From: Asticcacaulis sp. AND118
GTDB taxonomy: Bacteria > Pseudomonadota > Alphaproteobacteria > Caulobacterales > Caulobacteraceae
Reading direction: 5' to 3'
DNA length: 64,000 nt
Assembly: GCF_020535245.1 (NCBI RefSeq)
Contig: NZ_CP084910.1
Span: 2,580,501 to 2,644,500 of the forward strand
Part shown: one piece after another, positions 26,352-36,400 of the stretch
How the letters are laid out: each line of letters opens with the position of its first letter
How positions within the stretch are numbered: position 1 is the first letter of the stretch
Made by a program: the position numbers and the translations under genes
Notes under the pieces: generated by a model
Told to the model about the DNA's origin: nothing
The model's database searches: none
What the model saw: the letters and a program-made list of their open reading frames with translations, nothing else

Positions 26352-28061
26352 ATGTTCCGTAAAATCCTCATCGCCAATCGCGGCGAGATCGCCTGCCGCA
26401 TCATCCGCACCTGCCAACGTCTCGGCATCAAGACCGTCGCTGTTCATTCCGAAGCCGACGCCAACGCGCTGTTTGTGCGCGAAGCCGACGAAGCGCACCT
26501 GATCGGCCCGGCCCCGGCGGCGCAGAGCTATCTGCGCGGCGATACGATTATTGAGGTCGCCCGACGCACCGGCGCCGAAGCCATCCACCCCGGCTACGGT
26601 TTCCTCTCGGAAAACGCTGAGTTCGCGGAAAGCTGCGCCACCGCCGGAATCGTCTTTATCGGCCCGAAGCCCGAAGCCATCCGCGCCATGGCTTTGAAGG
26701 GTGCGGCCAAGGCCTTGATGGAAGACGCCGGGGTCCCCGTCACGCCCGGCTATCACGGCGACGCGCAGGACGAAGCCACGCTTCTGGCCGCCGCGCGCCG
26801 CATCGGCTTCCCGGTCCTGATCAAGGCGGTGGCGGGCGGCGGCGGCAAGGGGATGCGCCGCGTCGATAATGAGTCTGATTTTCCAGAATTATTGAAATCA
26901 TGCCAGGGCGAAGGTCAGAGCGCCTTCGGCGACCCTCGCGTGCTGATCGAAAAATATATCGAAGTGCCACGCCATATCGAGATCCAGCTCTTTGCCGACA
27001 GCCACGGTCACGCCGTGCATCTGCATGAACGCGACTGCTCGCTGCAGCGCCGGCACCAGAAGGTGATCGAAGAGGCCCCGGCTCCGGGCCTGCCCGACGC
27101 CATGCGCCAGGCCATGGGCGAGGCCGCGGTGAAGGCGGCCAAGGCCATCGGATATACCGGCGCGGGTACGATCGAGTTCATCGTCGATATGTCCAGAGGC
27201 ATCGCTGACGCCTCTTTCTACTTCATGGAGATGAACACCCGGCTTCAGGTCGAACACCCGGTGACCGAGGCCATTACGGGGCTCGATCTGGTCGAATGGC
27301 AGTTGCGCGTCGCCGCCGGCGAAGCCCTGCCCCTGACGCAGGATCAGGTGCCGCTGAAAGGCCATGCCATCGAGGCGCGCCTCTATGCCGAAGACCCCGA
27401 ACACGATTTTATGCCGTCTACCGGCACGCTGAGCCGCCTCGTCTTTCCGTCCGGGGTTCGCGCCGATTCCGCCGTGGCGGAAGGCGATGCGGTCAGCGTC
27501 TTTTATGACCCGATGATCGCCAAGCTGATCGTCCACGGTCCGGACCGCGACGCCGCGCTGGAGGGTTTACGCACCGCGCTGATCCACACCCGCGCCGAAG
27601 GTCTGCGCACCAATCTGGGCTTCCTGCGCCGCATCGCGTCGGACGCCGATTTCCGCGCAGGCGAGATCGATACCGGTTTTATCGGCCGGCATCTGGAGCG
27701 CCTCACTGCACCGTGGCCGGATTATGATATACCTGTAAATTCGCCCCCTTCTCCTTGGCACGATGCCACCGGATTCCGGCTCAACCTGCCCCCCGCCTCA
27801 CCGGTCGATGTGCGGCACCTCACGAACGCTCTGCACGAGGCGCATGAGGCGTCTGAGGTGGTCGCCCCCATGCCGGGGCTGGTTGTCGCGGTACATGTGA
27901 AAGAGGGCGATACGGTCGAAAAGAACCAGCCCCTGATCGTGCTCGAAGCCATGAAGATTCAACTGACGCTCAAGGCCCCGCGCGCCGGAACCGTGACGGG
28001 CCTAAACGCCGTGACGGGCGAGCAGGTAATTGAAAAAGCGGTGTTGGCGGCGATCACCTGA
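26352..28061 (+). CDS. liuD: 3-methylcrotonyl-CoA carboxylase alpha subunit (biotin carboxylase + BCCP), short form
   Basis: The 569-residue protein starts MFRKILIANRGEIACRIIRT. The biotin carboxylase domain occupies about 1-445 (KAVAGGGGKGMRRV, FMEMNTRLQVEHPVTE). The biotinyl domain is at the C-terminus, with the lysine in LEAMKIQ near residue 535. Typical MCC alpha subunits are about 650-670 residues because a BT domain separates the two. Here SPWHDATGFRLNLPPASP passes almost directly into the biotinyl domain, so most of the BT domain is missing. The frame is intact. The upstream frame reads into the repeat, so the ATG at 26352 is chosen. Confidence 0.88.
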   Translation: MFRKILIANRGEIACRIIRTCQRLGIKTVAVHSEADANALFVREADEAHLIGPAPAAQSYLRGDTIIEVARRTGAEAIHPGYGFLSENAEFAESCATAGIVFIGPKPEAIRAMALKGAAKALMEDAGVPVTPGYHGDAQDEATLLAAARRIGFPVLIKAVAGGGGKGMRRVDNESDFPELLKSCQGEGQSAFGDPRVLIEKYIEVPRHIEIQLFADSHGHAVHLHERDCSLQRRHQKVIEEAPAPGLPDAMRQAMGEAAVKAAKAIGYTGAGTIEFIVDMSRGIADASFYFMEMNTRLQVEHPVTEAITGLDLVEWQLRVAAGEALPLTQDQVPLKGHAIEARLYAEDPEHDFMPSTGTLSRLVFPSGVRADSAVAEGDAVSVFYDPMIAKLIVHGPDRDAALEGLRTALIHTRAEGLRTNLGFLRRIASDADFRAGEIDTGFIGRHLERLTAPWPDYDIPVNSPPSPWHDATGFRLNLPPASPVDVRHLTNALHEAHEASEVVAPMPGLVVAVHVKEGDTVEKNQPLIVLEAMKIQLTLKAPRAGTVTGLNAVTGEQVIEKAVLAAIT

Positions 28062-28062
28062 T

Positions 28063-28169
28063 CCCCCTCACCCGGCGCTTTGCGCCACCCTCTCCCTCAA
28101 GGGAGAGGGACGTTACAATAGCCTCTTTGCCCCCTCTCCCTTGAGGGAGAGGGCTGGGGTGAGGGGGAG
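28063..28169. repeat. Inverted pair of palindromic repeats (type B)
   Basis: ccccctcacccggcgctttg, then ccctctccctcaagggagag gga, mirrors ccccctctcccttgagggag agggctggggtgaggggga. It lies between liuD and liuA. Confidence 0.8.
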
Positions 28170-28186
28170 AGCCACAGGAAACGACC

Positions 28187-29359
28187 ATGACCGATTTTCC
28201 GCATTTGCAATTCGCCCACGGCGACGAAATCGACGCCCTGCGCGATACCGTCGCCAGATTCGCCGCCGCTGAAATCGCGCTGCACGCCGCAGAAATCGAC
28301 CGCACGGATCAGTTCCCCCAAGGTGGCGAAATTTCGTTATGGCGCAAGATGGGCGACCTCGGCATTCTCGGCCTGACCGCGCCCGACATGTACGGCGGGG
28401 CGGAAATGGGCTACCTGGCCCACACTATCGCCATGGAAGAGATCAGCCGCGCTTCGGCCTCGGTCGGCCTGTCCTACGGCGCGCATTCCAACCTCTGCGT
28501 CAATCAGATCGTGCGCAACGGCAATGAGGCGCAAAAGGCCCGCTACCTGCCGCGCCTGATCAATGGCGAGCACGTCGGCGCTCTGGCCATGTCCGAACCC
28601 GGTGCCGGATCGGACGTCATGTCTATGAAGCTGCGCGCTGAAAAACGCGGCGACCGCTACGTGCTCAACGGCTCAAAAATGTGGATCACCAATGGCCCGG
28701 ACGCCGATGTGCTGGTCGTCTATGCGCGCACCGGCGAAGGCTCAAAGGGCGTCACCGCCTTTCTTATCGAAAAGGATTTCGCGGGCTTTTCGGTGGCGCA
28801 AAAGCTCGACAAGCTGGGGATGCGCGGCTCGCATACGGGCGAACTGTTTTTTGCCGATTGCGAGGTGCCGGAAGAGAACGTTCTGAGCCACGAAGGGCGC
28901 GGCGCGGCGGTCCTGATGTCGGGTCTGGATTACGAGCGCGTGGTGTTGTCCGGCGGGCCGCTGGGCATTATGCGCGCATGTCTGGACGTGGTGATCCCCT
29001 ATGTGCATGAGCGTCAGCAGTTCGGCGCGCCGATCGGCACCTTCCAACTGATGCAAGGGAAAATCGCCGACATGTACGCTACCTGGGGGGCCTGCCGCGC
29101 CTATGTCTACGCAGTGGCTCAAGCCTGCGACCGGGGCGAGACGACGCGCAAGGACGCCGCCGCGTGCATTCTGTATGCGGCGGAAAAGGCGACGTGGATG
29201 GCGGGTGAAGCCATTCAGTGTCTGGGCGGCAACGGCTATGTCAACGAGTACCCGACTGGGCGGCTGTGGCGCGACGCCAAGCTGTACGAAATCGGTGCCG
29301 GCACGAGCGAAATCCGGCGTATGCTGATCGGGCGCGAACTGTTCGAGGAAACGAAGTGA
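28187..29359 (+). CDS. liuA: Isovaleryl-CoA dehydrogenase
   Basis: The 390-residue acyl-CoA dehydrogenase has [20 protein letters not shown] (FAD/substrate loop), [20 protein letters not shown] and [20 protein letters not shown]. The segment [20 protein letters not shown] carries the catalytic Glu on the G helix (Y-E-R), where isovaleryl-CoA dehydrogenases differ from most relatives; this supports the specific call. It oxidises isovaleryl-CoA and passes electrons to ETF. Its stop overlaps the next gene's GTG. Confidence 0.9.
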   Translation: MTDFPHLQFAHGDEIDALRDTVARFAAAEIALHAAEIDRTDQFPQGGEISLWRKMGDLGILGLTAPDMYGGAEMGYLAHTIAMEEISRASASVGLSYGAHSNLCVNQIVRNGNEAQKARYLPRLINGEHVGALAMSEPGAGSDVMSMKLRAEKRGDRYVLNGSKMWITNGPDADVLVVYARTGEGSKGVTAFLIEKDFAGFSVAQKLDKLGMRGSHTGELFFADCEVPEENVLSHEGRGAAVLMSGLDYERVVLSGGPLGIMRACLDVVIPYVHERQQFGAPIGTFQLMQGKIADMYATWGACRAYVYAVAQACDRGETTRKDAAACILYAAEKATWMAGEAIQCLGGNGYVNEYPTGRLWRDAKLYEIGAGTSEIRRMLIGRELFEETK

Positions 29360-30309
29360 CCCGCCCCACCCACGTCACCCTCTACGAGGTCGGACCGCGC
29401 GATGGTCTTCAGGCCGAGGCGCAGATTCTGCCTGCCGCGACCAAGATCGGCCTGATCGACCGCCTGTCGCAAACGGGGCTGCGCTTTATCGAAGCCACCA
29501 GCTTCGTCTCGCCGAAATGGGTGCCTCAGATGGCCGATGCCGCTGAGGTCATGGCGGGGATCACCCGCACGCCCCACCTGACCTATCCGGTGCTGACGCC
29601 CAATCTCAAAGGCTATGAGGCGGCGCTGGGGGAGGGGGCGCAAAGCGTCGCTATTTTTGCGGCGGCGTCCGAGACCTTCAGCCAGAAAAACATCAACGCC
29701 AGCATCGCCGAAAGCCTCGACCGCTTCGCCCCCGTGGCCGAACGCGCGCTTAAAGACGGCGTCGCTCTGCGCGGTTATGTCTCGTGCGCCATCGCCTGCC
29801 CTTATGAAGGCCCCATCGCCCCCCAAGCCGTCGCCGACGTGGCGCAGAAACTGATCGATCTCGGCTGCTACGAAGTCTCGCTGGGCGACACCATCGGGCG
29901 CGGCACGCCGGGCGACACGCAGCGCCTTCTCGACGGGGTTTTAAAGCCCGTCGAAGCGGCGAAGCTGGCCGTGCATTTCCACGACACCTGGGGTCAGGCG
30001 CTGGCCAATATCCTCGTCTCGCTCGACTATGGCATCGCGACGGTTGACACCTCGGTCGGGGGCCTGGGCGGCTGTCCCTACGCGCCGGGCGCATCGGGCA
30101 ATGTAGCGACCGAAGACGTGCTGTACATGCTCAACGGTCTGGGCATCGAGACGGGGGTCGACCTCGACAAGGTCATCGAGACGGCGTGGTTTATCTCCGA
30201 TGCGCTGGGCCGCCCACCCCGCTCCAAGGCGGCCGTGGCACGCGGGCGTCGCTTACCTTCATACCTCCCCATCTTTGATGGGGAGGGGGACCGCACGAAG
30301 CGTAGCTGA
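29356..30309 (+). CDS. liuE: Hydroxymethylglutaryl-CoA lyase
   Basis: A 317-residue protein from a GTG at 29356 that overlaps the liuA stop (GTGA). [34 protein letters not shown] and [20 protein letters not shown] (the loop with the conserved Cys) are diagnostic of HMG-CoA lyase, which splits HMG-CoA into acetyl-CoA and acetoacetate. The normal end is near [13 protein letters not shown]. The last 16 or so residues ([18 protein letters not shown]) are read from the palindromic repeat at 30261. Confidence 0.9.
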   Translation: MTRPTHVTLYEVGPRDGLQAEAQILPAATKIGLIDRLSQTGLRFIEATSFVSPKWVPQMADAAEVMAGITRTPHLTYPVLTPNLKGYEAALGEGAQSVAIFAAASETFSQKNINASIAESLDRFAPVAERALKDGVALRGYVSCAIACPYEGPIAPQAVADVAQKLIDLGCYEVSLGDTIGRGTPGDTQRLLDGVLKPVEAAKLAVHFHDTWGQALANILVSLDYGIATVDTSVGGLGGCPYAPGASGNVATEDVLYMLNGLGIETGVDLDKVIETAWFISDALGRPPRSKAAVARGRRLPSYLPIFDGEGDRTKRS

Positions 30310-30427
30310 GATGCGGTGGTGGGGGTTCTTGCTTTTAGAAACTGAGTAAGTGGGGATATCGCAAGGCACCCCACCACCACGCCCTGCGGGTGCGGTCCCC
30401 CTCCCCGCACTTTGTGCAGGGAGGTAT
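30261..30427. repeat. Large inverted pair of palindromic repeats (type A)
   Basis: atacctccccatctttgatg gggagggggaccgcacgaag, then gatgcggtggtgggggttc, is mirrored by accccaccaccacgccctgc gggtgcggtccccctccccg, ending cagggaggtatg. The left half overlaps the liuE 3' end. It separates the convergent liuE and CAP-domain genes. Confidence 0.85.
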
Positions 30428-30433
30428 GAAATG

Positions 30434-31114
30434 TCACTTCCCCGCCATCTTCATGTGGCGGCCGAACACCTGCGTCCAGTAGAAGTAATAAGGCACGCTG
30501 GCTGTGCCGACGATGCCGTCCTGCGGATCGTGAACATAGCCCACCCCCATCTCTTCATAGCCGCAGTTGAGGATATTGGCGCGGTGGCCGGGGCTGGTCA
30601 TCCATTCGTGGAAGACGATCTCCGCCGTCTTCTGGCCCGCGGCGACATTCTCGCCCAGCAGCGTATAGGCATAGCCGGTGTCGCCGATGCGGTGCTTCAG
30701 CCGCACGCCATCGTCGGTGTAATGATAGACGTAATTCTTTTCCGCCATCGAAACGCTCTGACGCTGCGCCGCCTGCATCAGTTGCGCGTTGAGGCTCAGC
30801 GGTCCGCACCCGACCTCGGCGCGGGCCTGATTGACCAGTTGCAACAGAACGTCGGCCTGATGCTGTATATCGCCGGTAATGTCATAGACCCGCGTGTCTT
30901 TCGGCGGCCCGGCCAGGGCCTCGCCGAGACCCGGCGCATTGACCACCGTATTGACGCGACGATAGGGCATGGACTCCGACGGCGGGGACAGCAGTTCGTC
31001 CACCGCCGCCTCGGCCTGCGCATCGAGTCGCTGAAGCTTTTCGTCCGCAAAAGCCGTATGGGCGCCAAGGACCATCACAGCCGCAATCACCCACGCCACT
31101 GCCCGCATAGCCAT
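30434..31114 (-). CDS. CAP/SCP-domain secreted protein
   Basis: A 226-residue protein with a signal peptide (MRAVAWVIAAVMVLGAHTAF, cleavage near AFA). A CAP (SCP/PR1) domain follows: LLQLVNQARAEVGCGPLSLN, LGENVAAGQ, FHEWMTSPGHRANILNCGYE and a C-terminal YYWTQVFG-type end. Bacterial CAP proteins are exported and of uncertain function. The start may be the ATG at 31114 or 31108. Confidence 0.88.
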   Translation of the reverse strand: MAMRAVAWVIAAVMVLGAHTAFADEKLQRLDAQAEAAVDELLSPPSESMPYRRVNTVVNAPGLGEALAGPPKDTRVYDITGDIQHQADVLLQLVNQARAEVGCGPLSLNAQLMQAAQRQSVSMAEKNYVYHYTDDGVRLKHRIGDTGYAYTLLGENVAAGQKTAEIVFHEWMTSPGHRANILNCGYEEMGVGYVHDPQDGIVGTASVPYYFYWTQVFGRHMKMAGK

Positions 31115-31200
31115 CCCCACCAGACCCCGCGTCCGGTTTCACGATGGCATATTGGCCCCTTAACTGTAAATAACGCCGTAATGAATAATATTAGTGACGC

Positions 31201-32250
31201 TTAAGCATAAAGTTCGCGCGGCAGCGGCGCAAACAGGGCTTCGACGCTCTCGGCGCTGACGCAGCCGATCGATTGCGGCAGCCAGTGCGGCGAGTGATCC
31301 TTGTCGTCGAGCACAGCGCGCACCCCCTCCAGAAAGTCGTGGCTCTGACAGATGCGCGAGGCGATGCGGAACTCCATCTCCATCACCTGCTCGAAGCTGT
31401 CCATGCGGCGGCCTTCGCGCAGATGGCGGAGGGTGACGCTCATCGAGAAGGGCGAACGGGTGGCCAGCACTTCGCCCTGATGCTGCGCCCAGTCGGTGTC
31501 CTCAAGCTTCAGCGCAATGGCGATGTCGGCCATGCTCGCCTTGCCGAAGATGCGGTTGATGGCCTCCAGATGCTCAGTATAGGACGGTTCGCCGACGGTT
31601 TGGTCGTAGCGGTGCAGCACATTGTCGATGTCGTTTCCAGCGAGCAGTTCTGCCTTCAAAGCCGGCAGATCGGCGGCCGCCACATGGTGCGTGCTGATAC
31701 CCGCCGCGCGCACATCGGCGCCGCGCAGACGCTCACCGGTCAGGGCCAGCCACGTCCCGACTTCACCTTCTAGTCTAGGCAGGAACCAGCCGCCGCCGAC
31801 ATCAGGAAACAGGCCGATGCCGGTTTCCGGCATGGCGAACAGGGTGTTTTCGGTCGAGATACGATGCGTACCGTGGACGCTGATGCCCACGCCGCCGCCC
31901 ATGGTCACGCCGTCCATCAGGGCGACGAAGGGCTTGGGAAAACGCTTGATCAGGGTGTTGAGGCGATATTCGGTGCGGAAGAACTCCCGCGCCGCTTCGC
32001 CGTCACCGCGCCCCGAACGCGCCGCCGCCCGCACATCGCCCCCGGCGCAGAACCCGCGCCCGCCGGCGTGGTCGAGCACCACATAGCCCACACGTGCGTC
32101 ATCGGCCCATGTCTTCAGCGTCTCTGCCATCATGCGGCACATGTGGGTGGTCAGGGCGTGCAGGGCCTTCGGACGGTTGAGCGTCAGCCGCCCCACTCCG
32201 TTTTCAACGCGCGTTAATAGGGGCTTTTCTTCGAGGCTGACGGCGTCCAT
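31201..32250 (-). CDS. 3-hydroxyisobutyryl-CoA hydrolase-like (enoyl-CoA hydratase/isomerase family)
   Basis: A 349-residue crotonase-superfamily protein starting MDAVSLEEKPLLTRVENGVG. The length and motifs GRGFCAGGDVRAAARSGRGD, MDGVTMGGGVGISVHGTHRI and AMPETGIGLFPDVGGGWFLP match HIBCH-type hydrolases, which act in valine degradation. GGAAAGG before the ATG at 32250 decides the start. It is the third gene of the operon with the 2-oxoacid oxidoreductase and the amino-acid dehydrogenase, consistent with branched-chain catabolism. Confidence 0.83.
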   Translation of the reverse strand: MDAVSLEEKPLLTRVENGVGRLTLNRPKALHALTTHMCRMMAETLKTWADDARVGYVVLDHAGGRGFCAGGDVRAAARSGRGDGEAAREFFRTEYRLNTLIKRFPKPFVALMDGVTMGGGVGISVHGTHRISTENTLFAMPETGIGLFPDVGGGWFLPRLEGEVGTWLALTGERLRGADVRAAGISTHHVAAADLPALKAELLAGNDIDNVLHRYDQTVGEPSYTEHLEAINRIFGKASMADIAIALKLEDTDWAQHQGEVLATRSPFSMSVTLRHLREGRRMDSFEQVMEMEFRIASRICQSHDFLEGVRAVLDDKDHSPHWLPQSIGCVSAESVEALFAPLPRELYA

Positions 32251-32349
32251 TGAGGCGTCCTTTCCCGGTTTTCTTGTGATTTTTGCTGCATCCTTATGCG
32301 TGCAGCATTTTTGAAAGATAATCACAGAATCAGTCGGTTGGGAAATGAT

Positions 32350-32383
32350 TTATCCCCTCTCCCCGCTTGCGGGGAGAGGGGCA
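32350..32383. repeat. Short palindromic repeat (type B half)
   Basis: tatcccctctccccgcttgc ggggagaggggc forms a hairpin directly beyond the stop of the amino-acid dehydrogenase gene, inside the operon. Confidence 0.75.
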
Positions 32384-33421
32384 TCAAATCCGCACCATCT
32401 TCGCTCTGGCCAGCGCATCGGCTACGTCGCCGGTCAGGCGATGCTCGGCCTTGGCGCGCGCGAAAATGTCCGCCAGACGCGGGCCGATCGCCTCGATTTG
32501 CGCATCGATACCCGCACGATCCACACCGCCATTATATTCTGCCGATACCGCGATAATGCCGCCGGCATTGATGACGTAATCCGGCGCATAGAGGATGCCG
32601 CGACGCGCCAGCACCGCGCCGGCTTCGGGGATGGACAACTGGTTATTCGCCGCGCCCGCGACGATGCCCGTATTCAGATGCTCGGCCACTTCCGGCGTGA
32701 TGATGGCCCCCAGCGCGCAGGGTGCGACCACATCGGCCTCGGTCAAAAGTATCTCACGCACATCGGCGATGTCCGCCCCGAAACGCGCGCGCATGTCCTG
32801 CACGCGGTCCGGATTGATGTCGGCGACGATCAACTTTGCGCCGCGCTCATGCAGTTCCTGACACAGATAACCGCCGACGTGGCCCAGCCCCTGAACGGCC
32901 ACGCGCACGCCATCAAGCGAGTCACGGTTGAGGCGCGCCTTGACCGCCGCCTCGATACCGATACGCACGCCCCGCGCCGTAAAGGGCGACGGATCGCCCC
33001 CTATCGCCCCCTCTGTTGCGAGGCCGGAAACGTACTTCGTCTCGCGCGCCACGATCATCATGTCCGAGACGCTGACGCCGACGTCTTCGGCGGTGATGTA
33101 CTGACCGCCCAAGGCTTCGACCGCGCGACCGAAGGCGGCGAAGATGCGCTCCCGGTCTTCCGGCGCGACCGGGCCCATGATCACCGCTTTGCCGCCGCCG
33201 AAAGGCAGTTCGGCCATGGCGTTCTTATAGCTCATACCGCGCGACAGCCGCAGCGCGTCGGTGCGCGCCGCTGATGCATCGGTATAGGTCCACAGACGGC
33301 TACCGCCCGCCGCCGGCCCCCGCGCCGTCGAATGGATGGCGATAATGGCGCGCAGGCCGGTTTCGGGATCGTTGACATCGACGATCTTTTCGTGGGCGTC
33401 GTAAGCCGGGGAATCAAACAT
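32384..33421 (-). CDS. Glu/Leu/Phe/Val dehydrogenase
   Basis: The 345-residue protein has an N-terminal ELFV dimerisation domain (GPAAGGSRLWTYTDASAART, MSYKNAMAELPFGGGKAVIM with the catalytic lysine) and a C-terminal NAD domain (GVRVAVQGLGHVGGYLCQEL). It oxidatively deaminates an amino acid, most likely leucine, valine or phenylalanine, to its 2-oxoacid. It overlaps the 3' end of the oxidoreductase gene by 8 bases, so the two are cotranscribed and probably act in sequence. Confidence 0.88.
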   Translation of the reverse strand: MFDSPAYDAHEKIVDVNDPETGLRAIIAIHSTARGPAAGGSRLWTYTDASAARTDALRLSRGMSYKNAMAELPFGGGKAVIMGPVAPEDRERIFAAFGRAVEALGGQYITAEDVGVSVSDMMIVARETKYVSGLATEGAIGGDPSPFTARGVRIGIEAAVKARLNRDSLDGVRVAVQGLGHVGGYLCQELHERGAKLIVADINPDRVQDMRARFGADIADVREILLTEADVVAPCALGAIITPEVAEHLNTGIVAGAANNQLSIPEAGAVLARRGILYAPDYVINAGGIIAVSAEYNGGVDRAGIDAQIEAIGPRLADIFARAKAEHRLTGDVADALARAKMVRI

Positions 33422-36400
33422 AGAGAGGTTCCTTTTGGGACTGGGATTTTTGTGCGGGCTTCACTTTCGCAAACGCAGCCAGCAACGACGTCTTTTGCGC
33501 TTCGTAAGTCTCGACCGATGCGGCCTTAATGTGGCCGAAGCCGCGGATATTCTCAGGCAGGCGGGCAATAGCCACAGCCTGGGTGAGATTGTGCGGCTGA
33601 ACCTGCGCGATCAGGTCGCGGACGAGGCGCAGATAGTCGTCGCGCAACCGGCGCTCCAAGCGGCGCTCGTGCGTATGGCCGAACGGATCGAAGACCGTGC
33701 CGCGCAGCCCCTTGAGGCCTTTCAGCACGCCGAACGCGCCGAAGACCCAGCCGCCGAACTTCATCTTGCGTGGCTCGCCAGTCCGCGGATTTTTACGCGC
33801 CAATAGTGGCGGGGCGAGAAATACGCTCAGTTTTTTCGGATCATCGAACTGCGCCGCCAACCGCTCGCGGAAGGCCGAATCGGCATAAAGCCGCGCCACT
33901 TCGTACTCGTCCTTATAGGCCATCAGTTTGAACGCATTGCGCGCCACAGCCTCCAGCAGGGCCGGCGATTCCAACTTCCGCACGGCGTCGATCAGCGTTT
34001 CATATTGCGCCGCATAGGCCGCATTCTGATAGGCGCTCAGGTCGGCGATGCGGCGGGCAACAAAGGCCTCTACATCAAAGGCAGTTTCGGCTTTCGGCGG
34101 CGCGATGCGCCCCAAATAGAGGGCGCGACCCAAGGCAAAGGCCTTATGGTTATTGGTCTTTTCCGCACCGTTAAGGTCGATGGCTTCTTCGATGGCGAAG
34201 CGGCTGAGCGGCACGGCACCGGCCTGCCAGGCGGCGCCCAGCAGGATCATGTGACCATAGACGGCATCACCCAGAAGCCGCCGCGCCACGCCCCCGGCGT
34301 CGAGCGGCTCAATGCGCTTTGACGCCTTTCGCAAGCGTCCCATCAGCCCGCCGCGATCGAAGACGATGTCGCGGTTCAGCGTGAACGCCGCCGTCGAGGT
34401 CAGGGCCGAATTGACAAAGCTCAGGGTGCGGTCCGGGCTGACCAGAGGCAGGGCCGTCTTGCCGGTCGCCTGCACCATGTCAGCGGCCAGCAGCACATCG
34501 GCTTCCCCGGCGCTGATACGCGGCGCGGGCAAACGCACGCCTTGCGCCACGATGCGCACATGGGCATCGACGCCGCCGCCGCGCTGGGCCAGACCGGTCT
34601 GATCGGCCACCGACACTTCGCAGCCGTCGATATGCGCCGCCATCCCCAGCATGGCCGACAACGACGTCACCCCCAGCCCGCCGATCCCGGCCAGCAGGAT
34701 ATTGACCGGGCGCGTCGTCGCCAGTGGCGGCGTGATGTCGGGCAGGTCGGCGATCAGGGGGCTGATGTCCGGGGCGGCGGCTTTTTTCAGCGCCGCCCCT
34801 TCGACCGCCACGAAGGACGGACAGAACCCCTTCACACAGGAGGTGTCGATATTGCACGCCGACTGATCGATCTCGCGCTTGCGCCCCAGTTCGGTCTCCA
34901 GCGGATTGATGGCCACGCAGTTGGACTTGGCCTGACAATCGCCGCAGCCTTCGCACACCGCCGGATTGATGAAGATGCGCGCAGCGGGTTTAGGGGCGAG
35001 GCCACGCTTGCGGCGACGGCGCAGTTCGGTGGCGCAGGCCTGATCGTAGATCAGCACCGACACGCCCTTATGGGTGCGCAGTTCGGTCTGCACGGCCTCC
35101 AGATCGTCGCGGTGCGCGTAGGTGGTGCCGGAGGGCATTTCACCCTCCCATTTTTCCGGATCGTCGGAGACCAGCGCGATGCGTTCGACCCCTTCGGCGC
35201 GCACCTGCTGCGCCACCATGACGGGCGTAAGCTGACCATCGACCGACTGCCCGCCGGTCATGGCCACCACATCGTTATAGAGGATCTTGTAGGTGATATT
35301 GACCCCGGCGGCGATGGCCTGACGGATGGCCAGAAGCCCCGAATGGAAATAGGTGCCGTCGCCCAGATTGGTGAAGACGTGCGCTTCATCGGTGAAGGGT
35401 GCCTGCCCCATCCACGTCACGCCCTCCCCGCCCATATGGGTGCAGATGTCGGTCCGGCGCGGCATGAAGGTCGCCATATAGTGACACCCGATTCCGGCCA
35501 GACCACGCGACCCTTCGGGCACGACGGTAGAGGTATTGTGCGGGCATCCCGCGCAAAAAAACGGCGCGCGGACGTGGTCGGGTTTCAGTGTCTCCTTCGT
35601 CGTCAGTCGGGCGCGGAAGCCTTCGGCGCGTTCACGCCGGGCGGGATGGCGCGCCGCTTCGGGCAAAAGGTCGTACAGGGCCAGCGCCACCTGTAACGTA
35701 TCGAGTTCCAGCACGTCGGAGATCAGCGGTTCACCACTCAGGCCCCGCTTGCCGAGGATCAGCGGACGGCGGCCATCGGGCAGGCTGTAAAGCGCCGAAC
35801 GCAGTTGCGGCTCGATCACCTCGCGGCGTTCTTCGACCACCAGCAGCTTTTCCAGACCCCCGGCAAAGGCGCGCGCGCCCTGCGCATCCAGCGGCCAGAC
35901 CATGCCGACCTTCCATACACTGAGGCCGATGTCACGGGCTTCGTCCGCATCGATGTCGAGCAGATCGAGGGCCTCCATCACCTGCGTGAAGGCCTTGCCC
36001 GCCGTGGCGATACCGATGCGGCAATTGGGCGTGTCCCACACCACTTTGTCGAAGCCGTTGAGCCGTCCGAAGGCCGAGGCCGCAGGCAGGCGGTAGTGGC
36101 GGTGGCGCGCTTCCTTTTCGGCGGGCGTGTCCGTGGCGCGGATGTGCAGCCCGTCCGCCGGCAGGTCGATGACCGGTGCGCGCGTGTCGAAACGGTCGCT
36201 GAGATCGACGGCGGCCGAGGCATCCATCAGGTCGGAAAGGGTCTTCAACGCCACCCAGCCGCCGTAGAAGCGCGACAGGGCGATGCCCTTTAGGCCGTAT
36301 TCGAGCACTTCGGCGATGGTGGACGGGCTGAGGACCGGGATTTCGGCGTCGATAAAGGCCAGTTCCGACTGGTTCGGCAGGGTCGAGGATTTGCAGGCAT

